Positions 9,093 to 19,800 of a stretch of DNA of 45,867 nucleotides are shown here, piece after piece. The DNA comes from a virus, in IMG/VR virus record IMGVR_UViG_3300023443_000078, positions 1 to 45,867 of that record; one strand, written 5' to 3'. The notes under the pieces are model-generated. The model saw only the letters and a program-made list of their open reading frames with translations, did no database searches and was not told the origin of the DNA. The position numbers and the translations under genes were made by a program. Every line of letters begins with the position of its first letter. The stretch's first letter is position 1.

Positions 9093-10610
9093 TTATCTCC
9101 TACCGTCTGTGGTGAATGTCACCAGCGCTGTGACTATATTAAACTTACCTATAAATACAATAGAATGATTCTTAGCTGTAGATCTAAAAGCATATTTTCT
9201 TATATTTGTAGCGGAGCTTATTAAGCCTCCATCTACAGAGGTAAAGTTTTTACCATCTAAAGAAGCTTGTGAAGACACTGATAGGGTAGAAGAAGTATTT
9301 ACATTCTCCACCTGAACTTCTAAAAGATTAATTAAACGAGTTCTTACGAACTGTAACTTACCTAATATAAGAACTCCAGGGGAATCTCCTGATGCAGAAA
9401 AGTCTACTACTTGCACTTCTCCTGTAGATAATACAAAGGCTATAGAATCTTTACTTATCTCAGTTTGCTGCCCTATATACTCAAACACGTCTACATGATC
9501 TATTCTAAGTTTTCCTAACTTCTGTAATGCTATATCAAATACAAGAGCGTGAGTAAAAGAGGTTGTGCCATATGAGATAACCAGATACCTTGAGGCTACT
9601 AGCTTAATTTTCTTAATCATTGTTTCAGTGATAGGCAGATTAGTAACTTCATACTGCTTAGTAGTCTCATTATAATCTTCAAAGACTCTACCCGCCAGGA
9701 AATCAGTAACTTCTGGAAGTATGTTTGTTGCTCTAGTAGAAGTTATTGTCTGCAGCCCTCCTTTTGAAAATATGAACTGAGCTTGTGCTGTATTTTCATA
9801 AGCTACTAAATCTAAATTAATACCTCCATTAGAATCATCTACTTGCCTGAATTTAAAAGGAAACTGAGTGTTACCAGTATAAGTTCCAGCTATAGTATTA
9901 GCAGAAGTATAAGCAAGAAAGCCTAAAGAGTTAGCTAAAATAAATAATATAGCTCCTTGCGTACCTGCTACATTACCTCCTCCTGATCCTGTAACTGTAC
10001 TAGGTATGAAATCAGTAGGGTCTATTGTACTACTCCAAGCTACAGCTAAGTTAGTATAAGCTATTAAATACCCCGAAGAGCCAACCACTCCTAATGTATC
10101 AGGTATAGAAAGTCCTGTAAGAGTTACTGCAACTAATACAGCTGCGCTTTCATCATAATTAAAAGCTCCTATCCCAGCATAGAATATATAAGATATACCA
10201 TTGACTGTGCCTATAGTTACAGACTCCGGATCAAAAGAAGCTCCTCCTGTAGCAGGCACAGTTGCAGGCAGAGGTATCCAAGCAGTGAATACATCAGCAG
10301 TCGAGTATACATTACCTTCCGTATCCCAAGCAAGATATACTCTGCTCTGCTCATCTCCATAAGCTACTCTTACATCAGAGAATTCCAATCCATCAGGTAG
10401 AGACTCAGCAGCAGGAATTGCGGTGTTAAAACTTATTGAATCAAAACCATACTGAGAAGGCATTACATTATGACAATAAGCTACATATGGTTTATCTCCC
10501 TTAGCAGGAGACTCACCAGCAGTAGATCCTATAATAGTTCTAGTCTGCTGCTCAGACAGCATAGGAAATACAGTATCTTGTAAGTCTATTGTATAAAATT
10601 GCTGTGCCAT
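9093..10610 (-). CDS. Tail nozzle-like protein (T7 gp12 / tail tubular B-like position)
   Basis: A 505-aa beta-rich protein with repeated blade-like strands (for example SRVYLAWDTEGNVY, TIGTVNGISYIFYAG, SRYLVISYGTTSFTHALVF). Such a pattern fits the beta-propeller of podovirus nozzle or stabilisation proteins that close the tail tube. The start at 10610 encodes MAQQFYTIDLQDTVFP and is preceded by a short gap after the 83-aa gene. Neighbours (adaptor and tailspike upstream, ejection proteins downstream) support a tail-tip role. No sequence motif makes this certain. Confidence 0.55.
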   Translation of the reverse strand: MAQQFYTIDLQDTVFPMLSEQQTRTIIGSTAGESPAKGDKPYVAYCHNVMPSQYGFDSISFNTAIPAAESLPDGLEFSDVRVAYGDEQSRVYLAWDTEGNVYSTADVFTAWIPLPATVPATGGASFDPESVTIGTVNGISYIFYAGIGAFNYDESAAVLVAVTLTGLSIPDTLGVVGSSGYLIAYTNLAVAWSSTIDPTDFIPSTVTGSGGGNVAGTQGAILFILANSLGFLAYTSANTIAGTYTGNTQFPFKFRQVDDSNGGINLDLVAYENTAQAQFIFSKGGLQTITSTRATNILPEVTDFLAGRVFEDYNETTKQYEVTNLPITETMIKKIKLVASRYLVISYGTTSFTHALVFDIALQKLGKLRIDHVDVFEYIGQQTEISKDSIAFVLSTGEVQVVDFSASGDSPGVLILGKLQFVRTRLINLLEVQVENVNTSSTLSVSSQASLDGKNFTSVDGGLISSATNIRKYAFRSTAKNHSIVFIGKFNIVTALVTFTTDGRR

Positions 10611-10633
10611 AGTTTATACTCTTATATGTATAC

Positions 10634-10885
10634 TTAAAATGTAATGTGATTAGAAAACCAAGTAAGTATACCTCCAATAATAGCCAAACCAGAAAGCCAT
10701 TTTAAAAACCTATATAAATTATTTCCAGTAGTCCAAGCATCTACTAATCCTTGTGTACTGCCCGTAAGATCAGCTATAGCAAGCATAGTTTTTTCATGCT
10801 GCTCATCCCATATTTTAGACCTAACTTTATATTCTTCCATGTGTGCCTCTAATTTACTAATAACATCATCTAGCGAATCTGTCAT
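10634..10885 (-). CDS. Holin / XhlA-like single-membrane-span protein
   Basis: An 83-aa protein. Residues 1-55 form a charged amphipathic helix (KLEAHMEEYKVRSKIWDEQH), followed by a hydrophobic C-terminal helix at about 59-80 (FLKWLSGLAIIGGILTWF). This long cytoplasmic coiled-coil helix plus one C-terminal span is the architecture of the haemolysin XhlA/holin-like proteins common in tailed phages. It is the only lysis candidate in the late block; no endolysin was recognised next to it. It may instead be a membrane-docking tail factor. Confidence 0.55.
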   Translation of the reverse strand: MTDSLDDVISKLEAHMEEYKVRSKIWDEQHEKTMLAIADLTGSTQGLVDAWTTGNNLYRFLKWLSGLAIIGGILTWFSNHITF

Positions 10886-10940
10886 ATTAAAATACGTCCT
10901 TTAATTCTATTTTAATTATTTAATAACTTTTGCCTAGTAG

Positions 10941-13181
10941 CTATGGATTAATAATCTGATAAGTAAAACCACAAAAACCCACTACATTTGTAGCATCTGC
11001 TGTATTTACATCAAATGATACACCTACTACTTTATTTGTAGGAAATAAAGACTTAGAGCTTCCCATTGCAGTAGCGCAGTTAGCATCGCTAGCGCTTAAT
11101 AATATTAAAGAGTTTGCCTTAACTCTAGCGTCTAATACCGTCCTAGTGCTGGCAGTAGTAATACTACTCTCGTCAGTATACTGTGCAGACAATGAAGTAG
11201 AAAATAATTCAGTCCAATGAGTATCACCTGAGTTTGATCTAAGGAAAGATATACTATCCCCTCCGACTAAAACACGATCTATAGAATCTCTAAGCCTAAT
11301 CTTAAAAAAATCATTTTCAATAGTAACGTCTGCATCGCTATTATTAATTACTATTATTACTTGACCTACATACTCAGTTATAAAATCTGTAATAGTAGTA
11401 TTAGCTAGAGTGTCAATAAATTGAAATACATTTCCACCATCTACTGCTGGCGTTGCAGAGTCCTCTAAATTTAATAAAGCGGCAGAGCTGGTAGAAATCT
11501 CACTCGCTGCCGGTACACTTTTTATTGATCTTAGTATATTCTGTTCATTAACTCCAGATTCTATCTCTAGATTATCTGGGCCAGTAGTATTCTTCCATAT
11601 CATTCCAGTAGATATAGGTGAACTAGGAGATGTTGTAATATCATTATCAAATCTAAAACAAAAACCAGAAGAGGATACTCTTAAAAATTCAGTGGATTCA
11701 AAAGTGATAGCATTAAGATTTGAGTTTGATGAAGTAGGGTCTATCATAAACCTAACCCCAAAATCAGCTTGAGGAGAAGTTGCAGCTCCAGCTGATATGT
11801 GAGTACTTACAAAGGAACATGTAGCGACATTGCCTTGAATTTCTATTGCACTTTGTGAACCAGCAGTATCATTACTTCTTGCCTCTAAATGACATCCTGC
11901 AAAGGAAACGCCAGCAAGCGTAGAATTTTGCCCTCTAAGTCTTAGTACTGATCTTGCAGCAGATGTGTCAATATTAAACATTCCACAACTACTAAAGACA
12001 TAAGAATCTATTAATTGAGCATCGGCAAGAAAATACACTGCTGTTTCAAGTCCCCTAAAACTTGAATTATAGAAAGAGCAAACGCCAGTATTAACATCTT
12101 CTGTATTTGTAATAAATAATCCATACTGCCCTCCAATATCAAAAGCTTGATGGGAGCTATATAAACCTAAATGAGAAACTCCATCGATATATAAAATAAC
12201 GCCTGCAGGATTATTATACTGCTCCACTATAACATTATCTAATACTATAAATCCAGAGGTTGTAGAAGGAGAGTTTCCAGCCATTCCTCCAGAGAGTTCA
12301 ATTAATCTTGAGCAAGAAGATAAAACAGAGCTATCTTGTATAGCAATGTTTTCTATCTTTATATCTTTACATCCTCCGTTAGCTAAACTCCAGCCAAGAC
12401 GCAAAGCTGCTGTACTAGTTGAACCTTTAAAGTCGAGTATAGAATTAGGTCCGACTCCTTGAACTACAAGATTCTCCAGACCTTCCTCATCTATATCGCT
12501 TAATAGATATGTACCTTCTGGAAAGAATATAGTACCCCCGCCAACAGCTCTTATATTAATGATTGCAGCGTCCCAAGCGGAAGTGTCATCAGTAACACCA
12601 TCTCCCTTAGCCCCCCAAAACTTAATATTAATAGCTAGTTGAGTATTAACCCAAGCTTCAGAGCCATTGCCTCCAGTAGGTACAATAATATCTATGTTGT
12701 TATCTACAAAAAAGCCGGGCGCTTGGCCAGTAATCTTCTGAAAAAATCCTTCTCCTGCATCTCCTACAGTAGCTTTTCCTTGAGAGTATAAAGTAATCTC
12801 TGTACCTGTATAATCTCTAATAGCCTGATAATTAGTTACAAAAATATCAGTGTCTCTTACATCTACAGTACCTTCAATAGCTACATAGCCTACTGCCACT
12901 ATTTGCTCTCCAGCAACAGCTGGTGTAACTATACTAAAACTAGTCTCGGTCTGCTCTACAAACTCTACTCCAGGAGTAAGAAATCTCTTACCTATTATTG
13001 TAATGTCTGAGTTTTGCCTATACACTTCTAATGAACCTACGCCTAATGTATAAGCAAAATCTGTAATTATGAATAAAGTCTGATTCGCTACTGCTGTGAA
13101 TCTCTGAGTCACTCTTTTAGTATCAGCTGATACTTGTATAATAGTTCTTGGTTGCCAGATATTAGCTTCGCCAGCTGTCAT
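10941..13181 (-). CDS. Tailspike with pectate-lyase-type right-handed beta-helix
   Basis: A 746-aa receptor-binding protein. Residues 1-110 are a beta-rich N-terminal domain like virion-anchoring domains of podovirus fibres. Residues 188-203 (FWGAKGDGVTDDTSAW) are the classic entry of pectate lyase/GH28-like phage spikes (capsule or LPS depolymerases). GGTIFFPEGTYLL and ENLVVQGVG follow as the first coils, then a long run of short Asn/Ser/Gly-rich strands (about 230-540). The C-terminal 200 residues look like a trimerisation/sugar-binding tip. Catalytic Asp/Glu residues cannot be assigned by eye. Enzymatic specificity is unknown; binding of a host surface glycan is inferred. Confidence 0.8.
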   Translation of the reverse strand: MTAGEANIWQPRTIIQVSADTKRVTQRFTAVANQTLFIITDFAYTLGVGSLEVYRQNSDITIIGKRFLTPGVEFVEQTETSFSIVTPAVAGEQIVAVGYVAIEGTVDVRDTDIFVTNYQAIRDYTGTEITLYSQGKATVGDAGEGFFQKITGQAPGFFVDNNIDIIVPTGGNGSEAWVNTQLAINIKFWGAKGDGVTDDTSAWDAAIINIRAVGGGTIFFPEGTYLLSDIDEEGLENLVVQGVGPNSILDFKGSTSTAALRLGWSLANGGCKDIKIENIAIQDSSVLSSCSRLIELSGGMAGNSPSTTSGFIVLDNVIVEQYNNPAGVILYIDGVSHLGLYSSHQAFDIGGQYGLFITNTEDVNTGVCSFYNSSFRGLETAVYFLADAQLIDSYVFSSCGMFNIDTSAARSVLRLRGQNSTLAGVSFAGCHLEARSNDTAGSQSAIEIQGNVATCSFVSTHISAGAATSPQADFGVRFMIDPTSSNSNLNAITFESTEFLRVSSSGFCFRFDNDITTSPSSPISTGMIWKNTTGPDNLEIESGVNEQNILRSIKSVPAASEISTSSAALLNLEDSATPAVDGGNVFQFIDTLANTTITDFITEYVGQVIIVINNSDADVTIENDFFKIRLRDSIDRVLVGGDSISFLRSNSGDTHWTELFSTSLSAQYTDESSITTASTRTVLDARVKANSLILLSASDANCATAMGSSKSLFPTNKVVGVSFDVNTADATNVVGFCGFTYQIINP

Positions 13182-13199
13182 TATATTCCCCTTGAGATC

Positions 13200-13790
13200 C
13201 TAGTATCCAATATCTTGAATTGCAGATAGTTTAACTTCTGCAAATTCTTCTGCTGTAAGTTGAGCCATTCCATTAGATTCTTCCATCTTACCTATAGCTT
13301 TAAACACTACTCTTGTAGCTTCGTATATTATAGCAAATGGAAACTGTTCAGCAGCCCAGGAATTGTAAGCTCCTAACCTCACTATAGGATATACATAAGC
13401 GCCTAGCAATGCGAATTGAAACTCAACATTTGCTCTTATCTCTAACACCCTACCTGCTACATATGCTATATTAGTTCTATTTATACCATAAGAATCTAAT
13501 ACACTATCAGGAGTTATTATAGTTATGAAATCTCCAGTATCATCAGTTGCATTTTCAGCTAGCCTAAAATACTTTATAGACCTAAAGTTAGATATGAAAG
13601 ATATATAATCTAATGACTGCCTGAAATCTGAAGTAGGAAATTCAACGCCTGTCTCGAATATATCTTTAGAGAAGAAGTCTAACTTATGAACTTTTAATGT
13701 GGCAGCTCTAACTGCAGACTCAGTCTCAGCTGTAAGATCTGGCCGATTAGTTAATAAGATTACTTCTGCTACAAGCTCATCAAATGTCAT
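13200..13790 (-). CDS. Head-tail adaptor / tail tubular protein A-like
   Basis: A 196-aa protein whose opening (MTFDELVAEVILLTNRPDL, then AVRAATLKVHKLDFFSKD) matches the pattern of podovirus tail tubular A (T7 gp11-like) and gp4-type adaptors: an N-terminal helical bundle, a beta domain around residues 45-125, and a C-terminal helix with LTAEEFAEVKLSAI. The adaptor docks to the portal and starts the tail. Unusually it is separated from the capsid gene by five fibre-like genes. Confidence 0.65.
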   Translation of the reverse strand: MTFDELVAEVILLTNRPDLTAETESAVRAATLKVHKLDFFSKDIFETGVEFPTSDFRQSLDYISFISNFRSIKYFRLAENATDDTGDFITIITPDSVLDSYGINRTNIAYVAGRVLEIRANVEFQFALLGAYVYPIVRLGAYNSWAAEQFPFAIIYEATRVVFKAIGKMEESNGMAQLTAEEFAEVKLSAIQDIGY

Positions 13791-13807
13791 AAGTTTTTAC
13801 TCTGCTC

Positions 13808-14470
13808 TTATGGTGCCACTATACTATGCGGTATAGGCGGCTCTTCAGTTTTAGTTGGTCCATTTACCGTTAAGTCTAACCCGCCGATGATATCCAATTC
13901 TGGATCTCGCCCGTTAAGTGGTACGTAAAATAATAAGTTATCCCTATGGATTCTTAATGGATTAACACCTGCTGATAAAGACTCTAGCTCACTAGCCGAT
14001 AAAGTAGCATCCCAAATTGCACAGTGACCAATATCTCCATCAAATGGTTCCTCAGTTCCTACACCTCCTGATCCTGCACCAATTCTAACAGGCGCTGTGT
14101 TTGATGGCATATTCCCAGTTTTCGCAGTAGAGTCTTCTTCTACTCCGTCTAAGTAGACTCTTACATCTGATCCATCATAAATTCCCGCGACGTGAAGCCA
14201 CGTTCCAGCGCTTAAAGTCGTTGTCCCAGTAGCAATTGCGGTACTACCTGAAAAGATAGCCATTATGATTTTATCTGACACGTCAACTGATAATAGATAG
14301 CTAAAGTCAGCAGCAGCATCTGACCATTTACCCAAAATCTTCTGCTCCCCATTAAGAGCTTCTATTCTTATCCAAGCTGATAAAGTAACCTCATCGCCAG
14401 TAAGATCTAAGGCAGCTACATCGCCAATCTCTATGTAATCGTTGTTGGCTGCTATAAAATGGTCAGCCAT
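13808..14470 (-). CDS. LamG / concanavalin-like lectin domain protein
   Basis: A 220-aa protein made almost entirely of one LamG jelly-roll domain: LDLTGDEVTLSAWIRIE, WLHVAGIYDGSDVRVYLDG and VRIGAGSGGVG, followed by a GDIGHCAIWDATLSASELE segment, the standard order of LamG_3 domains in phage and bacterial adhesins. These domains usually bind glycans or calcium. It is one of a run of five adhesin-like genes and is probably carried on the virion surface or tail fibres. The 3' end adds a Pro-rich tail. Confidence 0.75.
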   Translation of the reverse strand: MADHFIAANNDYIEIGDVAALDLTGDEVTLSAWIRIEALNGEQKILGKWSDAAADFSYLLSVDVSDKIIMAIFSGSTAIATGTTTLSAGTWLHVAGIYDGSDVRVYLDGVEEDSTAKTGNMPSNTAPVRIGAGSGGVGTEEPFDGDIGHCAIWDATLSASELESLSAGVNPLRIHRDNLLFYVPLNGRDPELDIIGGLDLTVNGPTKTEEPPIPHSIVAP

Positions 14471-14472
14471 TA

Positions 14473-15243
14473 TTACACCGCTCCAACTTTAACAATTGCA
14501 GCATCGCCTAACATATCATCACCGACATCGCCAGTAACTCGCTGTACTATCACTCTGTAAGAGTCGAATGCTTTAATACCATCTGCCTGAATCTGAGTAA
14601 ATGGAATAATCGTTCTTGTGATGACTCCGACAGTTCCATTAGTTGTACTTGTTGCTGTTTGCTGCGCTGCAAATGAGTCAGTCATAATACTGCTCCCTCC
14701 TGGGGCATCTCGCTCGAATTCAATTCCCCATGTCACCCCGCCTGTGGTAGCTGTTGTTGAAATAGCATCAATAAAAATATCAAAATCCTCACCCTTATAA
14801 CCTCCAGGCACGGTTGAATTGATAAAGGCCCTTTCCGCACCCGTGTCTTTATAATTGATTATAGGATGGCCATTTATAGAACTAGCAGTAGCACTATTAC
14901 TTGATGGATAAGTAACGTTATTTGCGTCAAAAAGGACTTCCTTCGATCCTTCGTTTCGCCTTAGAATTATATATTCTTCATTTACCGGATCCCATACCAC
15001 AAACTGAGTAGCCACATCGTAGTTCTTTGTTGCATCAGAAAATATTGTACCATTCCACTCTGTCACATCTGCATTGGAATCAGCGTAAACTTTCACGGGA
15101 GGTACAGCATCTGTTCTAACAGACATGATGGAAGCGTTGAACCTGCTGTCTAAAGTTAGGTCTGTATATCCCGCTGCGATAACATCTCCAGGGCCTGTAT
15201 TACCTGAGTCGTGTAATATTAAAACTTGAAATGCAATGGCCAT
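14473..15243 (-). CDS. Virion-associated beta-rich protein in fibre cluster
   Basis: A 256-aa protein of unknown family. Beta-rich with Thr/Asp/Gly loops (DLTLDSRFNASIMSVRTDAV, VVWDPVNEEYIILRR) and no membrane segment. It starts one base inside the stop of the upstream 541-aa gene (overlap at 15243) and stops 2 nt before the LamG gene, so the three are tightly coupled. Codon use looks more mixed and less AT-extreme than in flanking late genes, a visual impression that could mean later acquisition. Probably a fibre or baseplate accessory. Confidence 0.55.
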   Translation of the reverse strand: MAIAFQVLILHDSGNTGPGDVIAAGYTDLTLDSRFNASIMSVRTDAVPPVKVYADSNADVTEWNGTIFSDATKNYDVATQFVVWDPVNEEYIILRRNEGSKEVLFDANNVTYPSSNSATASSINGHPIINYKDTGAERAFINSTVPGGYKGEDFDIFIDAISTTATTGGVTWGIEFERDAPGGSSIMTDSFAAQQTATSTTNGTVGVITRTIIPFTQIQADGIKAFDSYRVIVQRVTGDVGDDMLGDAAIVKVGAV

Positions 15244-16868
15244 TATATATTCACCTTAAATCCTTGGACTGATAGATAGGCGTCATCACCCGCGTTAATC
15301 ACCTCATATTCTATTATTCGATCTTCATCAGTAATCATAGTTTCAAATGCTCTGTTTGAAATTGTTGTCGATATTCCTGGACGTATTACAAACGCTACAT
15401 ATGTACCACCTGCACCGTTTGGTCTTATCGACATTCCTGCAAACGCTGCAGATGAAACAATACCCAGTTGAAAGAATCCAAATATCGATGTTGGTGGGAT
15501 GAAAGCTGAGCAATCGATATCAGTGAACGACGTAGCACTACCTGCTGTCAGTAGTTCTGACTGAGCATCAATATCAAACAGATATATCTGAGAAGACCCC
15601 TTACCTTCTGCATTAAACCTGAAAAAATCAGCGCCAGCGTTATTTTTTACCCACCCTACCGTTCTGATTACATCGTATCCAGACTCACTAAATGCCACAC
15701 CTTCTGGTATAAGTAAAGTCGTTGTGGCATTAGATCCAGAAGTATCACCTATCGCATAAACCCCATACCAAGTGTTAGATGATTCAGATGAGCCCGTTTG
15801 TAATCCACCGGCACCGGTAGTTGTTATGACCACATTGGTGTTTGATCCTAAAACAAGATCAAAAGAATTAGCACTATCTCTCCAAGAGCCTGATGATACC
15901 TGTACAGTAGTACTTGATATATAGCTTAAACCACCAGATTCATCAAAACTTGCAAAATTTAATGGGAGGGCCGAAGTAGCTGCTGTTCCGCCTAATAGAA
16001 ATACGATACCGAATTCTTTACCATCTGTGAAGTTCGAGTCTGAGTCACTAACATTTCCTGCTATTGAACTCCAGGTACCATTATCTACATTTGCAGTCAC
16101 ACTAAAGGTTAAGAACTCTGTAGCGTCTTCAGGGTTCTGAATATAGAGTCTATTACCTGAAACAAGCAGGTTGATAATGTTGGTAGCATCTGCGCCAGTT
16201 TCTGATTCATGTGATATAAATATCTCTGTGGAGCTACCGATAGTATTATTATCAGTGCGGAAATTCCCTGCTCCCGGATTTGCCTCAGTTATAGTATTAT
16301 CGTATTTCCAAGATCCACTAACAGAAGCTCCACCGCCGCCAGGAGGCCCTACCCAATCAAGTCCCTTACGGTATTGAATTTGGTTAAGATCAGAATCTAC
16401 AAGATGGAAGTTATCCTCGATATCGGTGTATGAATTTTTCTGTACTGTAGTAGCTTGAGGCAATGGATCTTCGCCGTTAAGGAGCGTATCTCTTAAATCG
16501 CGATACGCGTCCAGCCTAGTCTGCTTATAATCACTTATAGCAACTTCAGCGGTATACGAACCCACAGAAGCTTCACTCCCTGTAAAAGCAACTCCAGTCT
16601 CAAAGGTGGTTGCAGTAGATGCAGTAACACGGATAGTATCGTTGTAAGTGGTGTTAGTTATAAAACCTGAGATGGTAACTAACGAGTCCACTGGGGGCGT
16701 AACGCCTGCGTGAACAAAAGAAGCAATGCCGCCATTATCAGTTACGCTCGTAATGGTAGTAGATACGATCGAAGCTGAAGCTGTAAATCCTGAACCGAGT
16801 ACTTGATCAGCTATTACAAAATCAGGAAACAGCGCGGCTAAATCGTTCTTATAAACATTAAAATCCAT
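15243..16868 (-). CDS. Tail fibre-like protein with Ig-like TISGF domain
   Basis: A 541-aa protein. Residues about 35-108 hold a domain (TTITSVTDNGGIASF, then VTISGFITNTTYNDTIRV) that is repeated in the adjacent 1113-aa fibre protein at about residues 821-890, so the two genes share a module. After a linker (residue 170, WVGPPGGGGASVSGSWKYD) come long beta-rich regions. The middle to C-terminal parts look like phage fibre stalk and tip. No chaperone or collagen repeat seen. Likely receptor-binding or fibre-assembly role, from content and position. Confidence 0.6.
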   Translation of the reverse strand: MDFNVYKNDLAALFPDFVIADQVLGSGFTASASIVSTTITSVTDNGGIASFVHAGVTPPVDSLVTISGFITNTTYNDTIRVTASTATTFETGVAFTGSEASVGSYTAEVAISDYKQTRLDAYRDLRDTLLNGEDPLPQATTVQKNSYTDIEDNFHLVDSDLNQIQYRKGLDWVGPPGGGGASVSGSWKYDNTITEANPGAGNFRTDNNTIGSSTEIFISHESETGADATNIINLLVSGNRLYIQNPEDATEFLTFSVTANVDNGTWSSIAGNVSDSDSNFTDGKEFGIVFLLGGTAATSALPLNFASFDESGGLSYISSTTVQVSSGSWRDSANSFDLVLGSNTNVVITTTGAGGLQTGSSESSNTWYGVYAIGDTSGSNATTTLLIPEGVAFSESGYDVIRTVGWVKNNAGADFFRFNAEGKGSSQIYLFDIDAQSELLTAGSATSFTDIDCSAFIPPTSIFGFFQLGIVSSAAFAGMSIRPNGAGGTYVAFVIRPGISTTISNRAFETMITDEDRIIEYEVINAGDDAYLSVQGFKVNI

Positions 16869-16872
16869 AGTA

Positions 16873-19800
16873 TTAACCTACAATCATTCTGAAATCAGTT
16901 ATAGTAATGTCACCAGATATACCATCACCCACTACTTTAGGGACTATTTCATCTCCGGTAGATACTGTTATCTCTGCCTCAAAGGTTCCTTTAGACGGAG
17001 TCGTGTTAACTACCATCGGCTCATAACCTACAGTATCAGAAGTAGGATCAACATCGTTCTTAGTTACAGCTACTCTAACATTTCCAGAAGATCCAGATCT
17101 TATGATAGTAAATGTAGCTACTACAGGAACCGTTATAGTCTCAATACCGGTGTATATGTAACTGCTTATTTGAGCACTGATCATTCTAAAGTTTTCTGTG
17201 ACTTGTGAGTTTGTAACATTCAATTGACAAGTAGAGTATGTTGTTGCATTACTCGATATAGAAGTAGTTACATTGTTTCCATTTCTCTCAGCAAATATTA
17301 GTGCTTTAGAATCTGCGTTATCACTGAAATTACTAAATGCTTTTATTCTGGGATCTCGCTCATCCAAGCCAACATCTCTTGATAAAGTACCTGTATCAGT
17401 TCCTTCAAATGAATGATTTACTTCTACCTCATTAGTAGTGGAATCAAGCACACGGTAGAAACCGTTATAGAACTGTGAATCAGTTATCTCCGCTGTATCA
17501 CCATTAGAGAAGGAGTTACCAGAAGAAAAGCATAGAATTCTTTTAGAGGCCCAAACCCCTGATTCAGTTGAGCCGAATGGGATATTAGCTACAAATGAAG
17601 TGTTAATAACAACATCGAATACTTTAATTGTTACATTGTAAGCAGTGTTAATTGTAAACCCGGAGATGGTGATTTCTTCTCCCTCGAATAAAAGCGCTGT
17701 ACTAAGAAACTCTGTTAGTCCGCTTCCGTTATCTTGAACGGCTGTGATTGCTTGGCTACTGACAGCACTACCGCTAACTAATGTAAATGCATCTGTTGCT
17801 ACTTGAGTCTGCTTAAATATATTACCAGTAGTAGTTAGGCACTCGCTGACAGCTATTTGAGTAGTAGTAGGAATGTCAGGGTTGAAATCAAATATAGATC
17901 CAGTAGCAGTTAGGTTCCCTCTAATATCCTTAAAGCTATATAGCTCTCCTATAACTCTAGTATTAAAAGTAAATAGCGATCCAGCCATTGCTACGCCATC
18001 TTGGAATACCTTAGTAACAGCTACCTCTCTTGGATTAGTTAGGGTGAGGCCAACTGTAATGTTATCTGCCTCAACTGTGTTAATAATTAAACCGCCATTA
18101 GCTATCTCACCTACATCATCCCAGCCCTCAAGGGTTACTTCTTTCATTATGACTGTTCCAGTTGCTCCTGTCATATCAAATAAAGTGCCTGTACCTACAC
18201 TCTCTAGCTCACATTCTTGAGCAGCAGTAAAAGAGCCTTCGCCACTAATAAGAGTTCCAGCTCCTGAATAGTTAACGCCTACATCGCCTTTATACCTACC
18301 AATGAAAGCTAAAGCAACTCCTGTATTAATTGAGAATACAGATGTACTGACAGGTTTCATATTAAATATGAGTAATGTGTCAGTTGTTACTGTGAGTGTA
18401 CCTCCTGAAAAAAGATCTTCATACTGTGCAGTGTTATTTATTACTCTTATTTCAGGTGGATTAAAGCTTGCTGAATGCCATAGAGTGCTAGAAATGGCCG
18501 CCAAGCTTATATTCAACCCTGATAACTCACCATTATTTATATGATGGAGATCACCAGGGAAGCCAGTTATATGAGTGTTACCATCTCTATTACCTACAAA
18601 CGTTCTATACCCAGCACTGTCAGTACCAGTAGAACTTATTCGTGCAATAGGAATAGTATCGCCAGTACCATCTGAAGCTAGTTCTAAATAATGACTGGCT
18701 ACTCCAACGCCACGGCCAATACTTGTAAAGCCATTACTCTGAGCTCTTATCTGATTACTAATACCGATAAACGTATTCCCGGCAAGTTGATTTAGTTTTA
18801 AATCTCCTCCCTTAGCTCTTACATGGAGAGCAATACCGCTATCTGTACCTTCAGGTACTATATTAACATCTCCTCCGGTATTAGCCATTTCAACTAGTAA
18901 GCCATTAACTGGGGTAGAGGATGTTCTTATACCTAACCCTTCAACTCCATCTACCGCTATGCCAACTCCGGTAATATTTGTAAACAAGCCACTTGAAGTA
19001 TGAGAAGCAAAGTTAATTGAGGGTGCTACGGCTGCACCGTTCTCAACTGTTAGTGCGCCTACTACATTTAAGTCATTACCGTTAAAAGAAGCAGTAGCTA
19101 CATCAATATCTTCAGTTCCATTACCAACTACTACACGCCCAGCTGGTAATGTAACCGAGGTAGTTACATTACCTCCAGCATCTAATGGAGCTGAATAACT
19201 ACCAGATTCATTTAAGAAGTTAGTAGTTGCGCCTCCAGTAGTAAGACTTACTCCATTTACCGAAGTTCCTGTAATGGCCGCATCTAGATTAGCAATAGGA
19301 TTCACAGGATCTGAAGCATCTATAGTTATATTAGTTCCGCTGACTACTGAATCTACTTGTCCTGTATCCGGAGGTACTGAATAAGCTCCTGTCTCATCTA
19401 GAAAGTTAGAAGCGCTACCTCCGGTAGTAATAGCGACACCATTAAAATTACTGGCTGTTACATCCCCCGAAATAACGACCGCTGTACCGGTGGGGCTGAT
19501 GGTCATTACAGTTCCAGCGCCTATATTCACATCACCAGAAACTGTTTGTAGATTTAAAGCGTCTCCTCCTCTTCCACGAACTACAAGCGCAACAGCGGCA
19601 TCTGATCCTACAGGCACTACATTGACAGCGTCCCCCGTGTCAGACATCTCAATTAATAGACCATTTGCAGGAGTTGTAGAGGTTCTTATTCCTAGGCCTT
19701 CAATACCATTAACTGATAGCTCTAACCCTCCTGTTCCATCGACTGATAGCCCAGATGTGAGATGGGATGCGAAATTAACTGATGGCGCTGCAACAGAGCC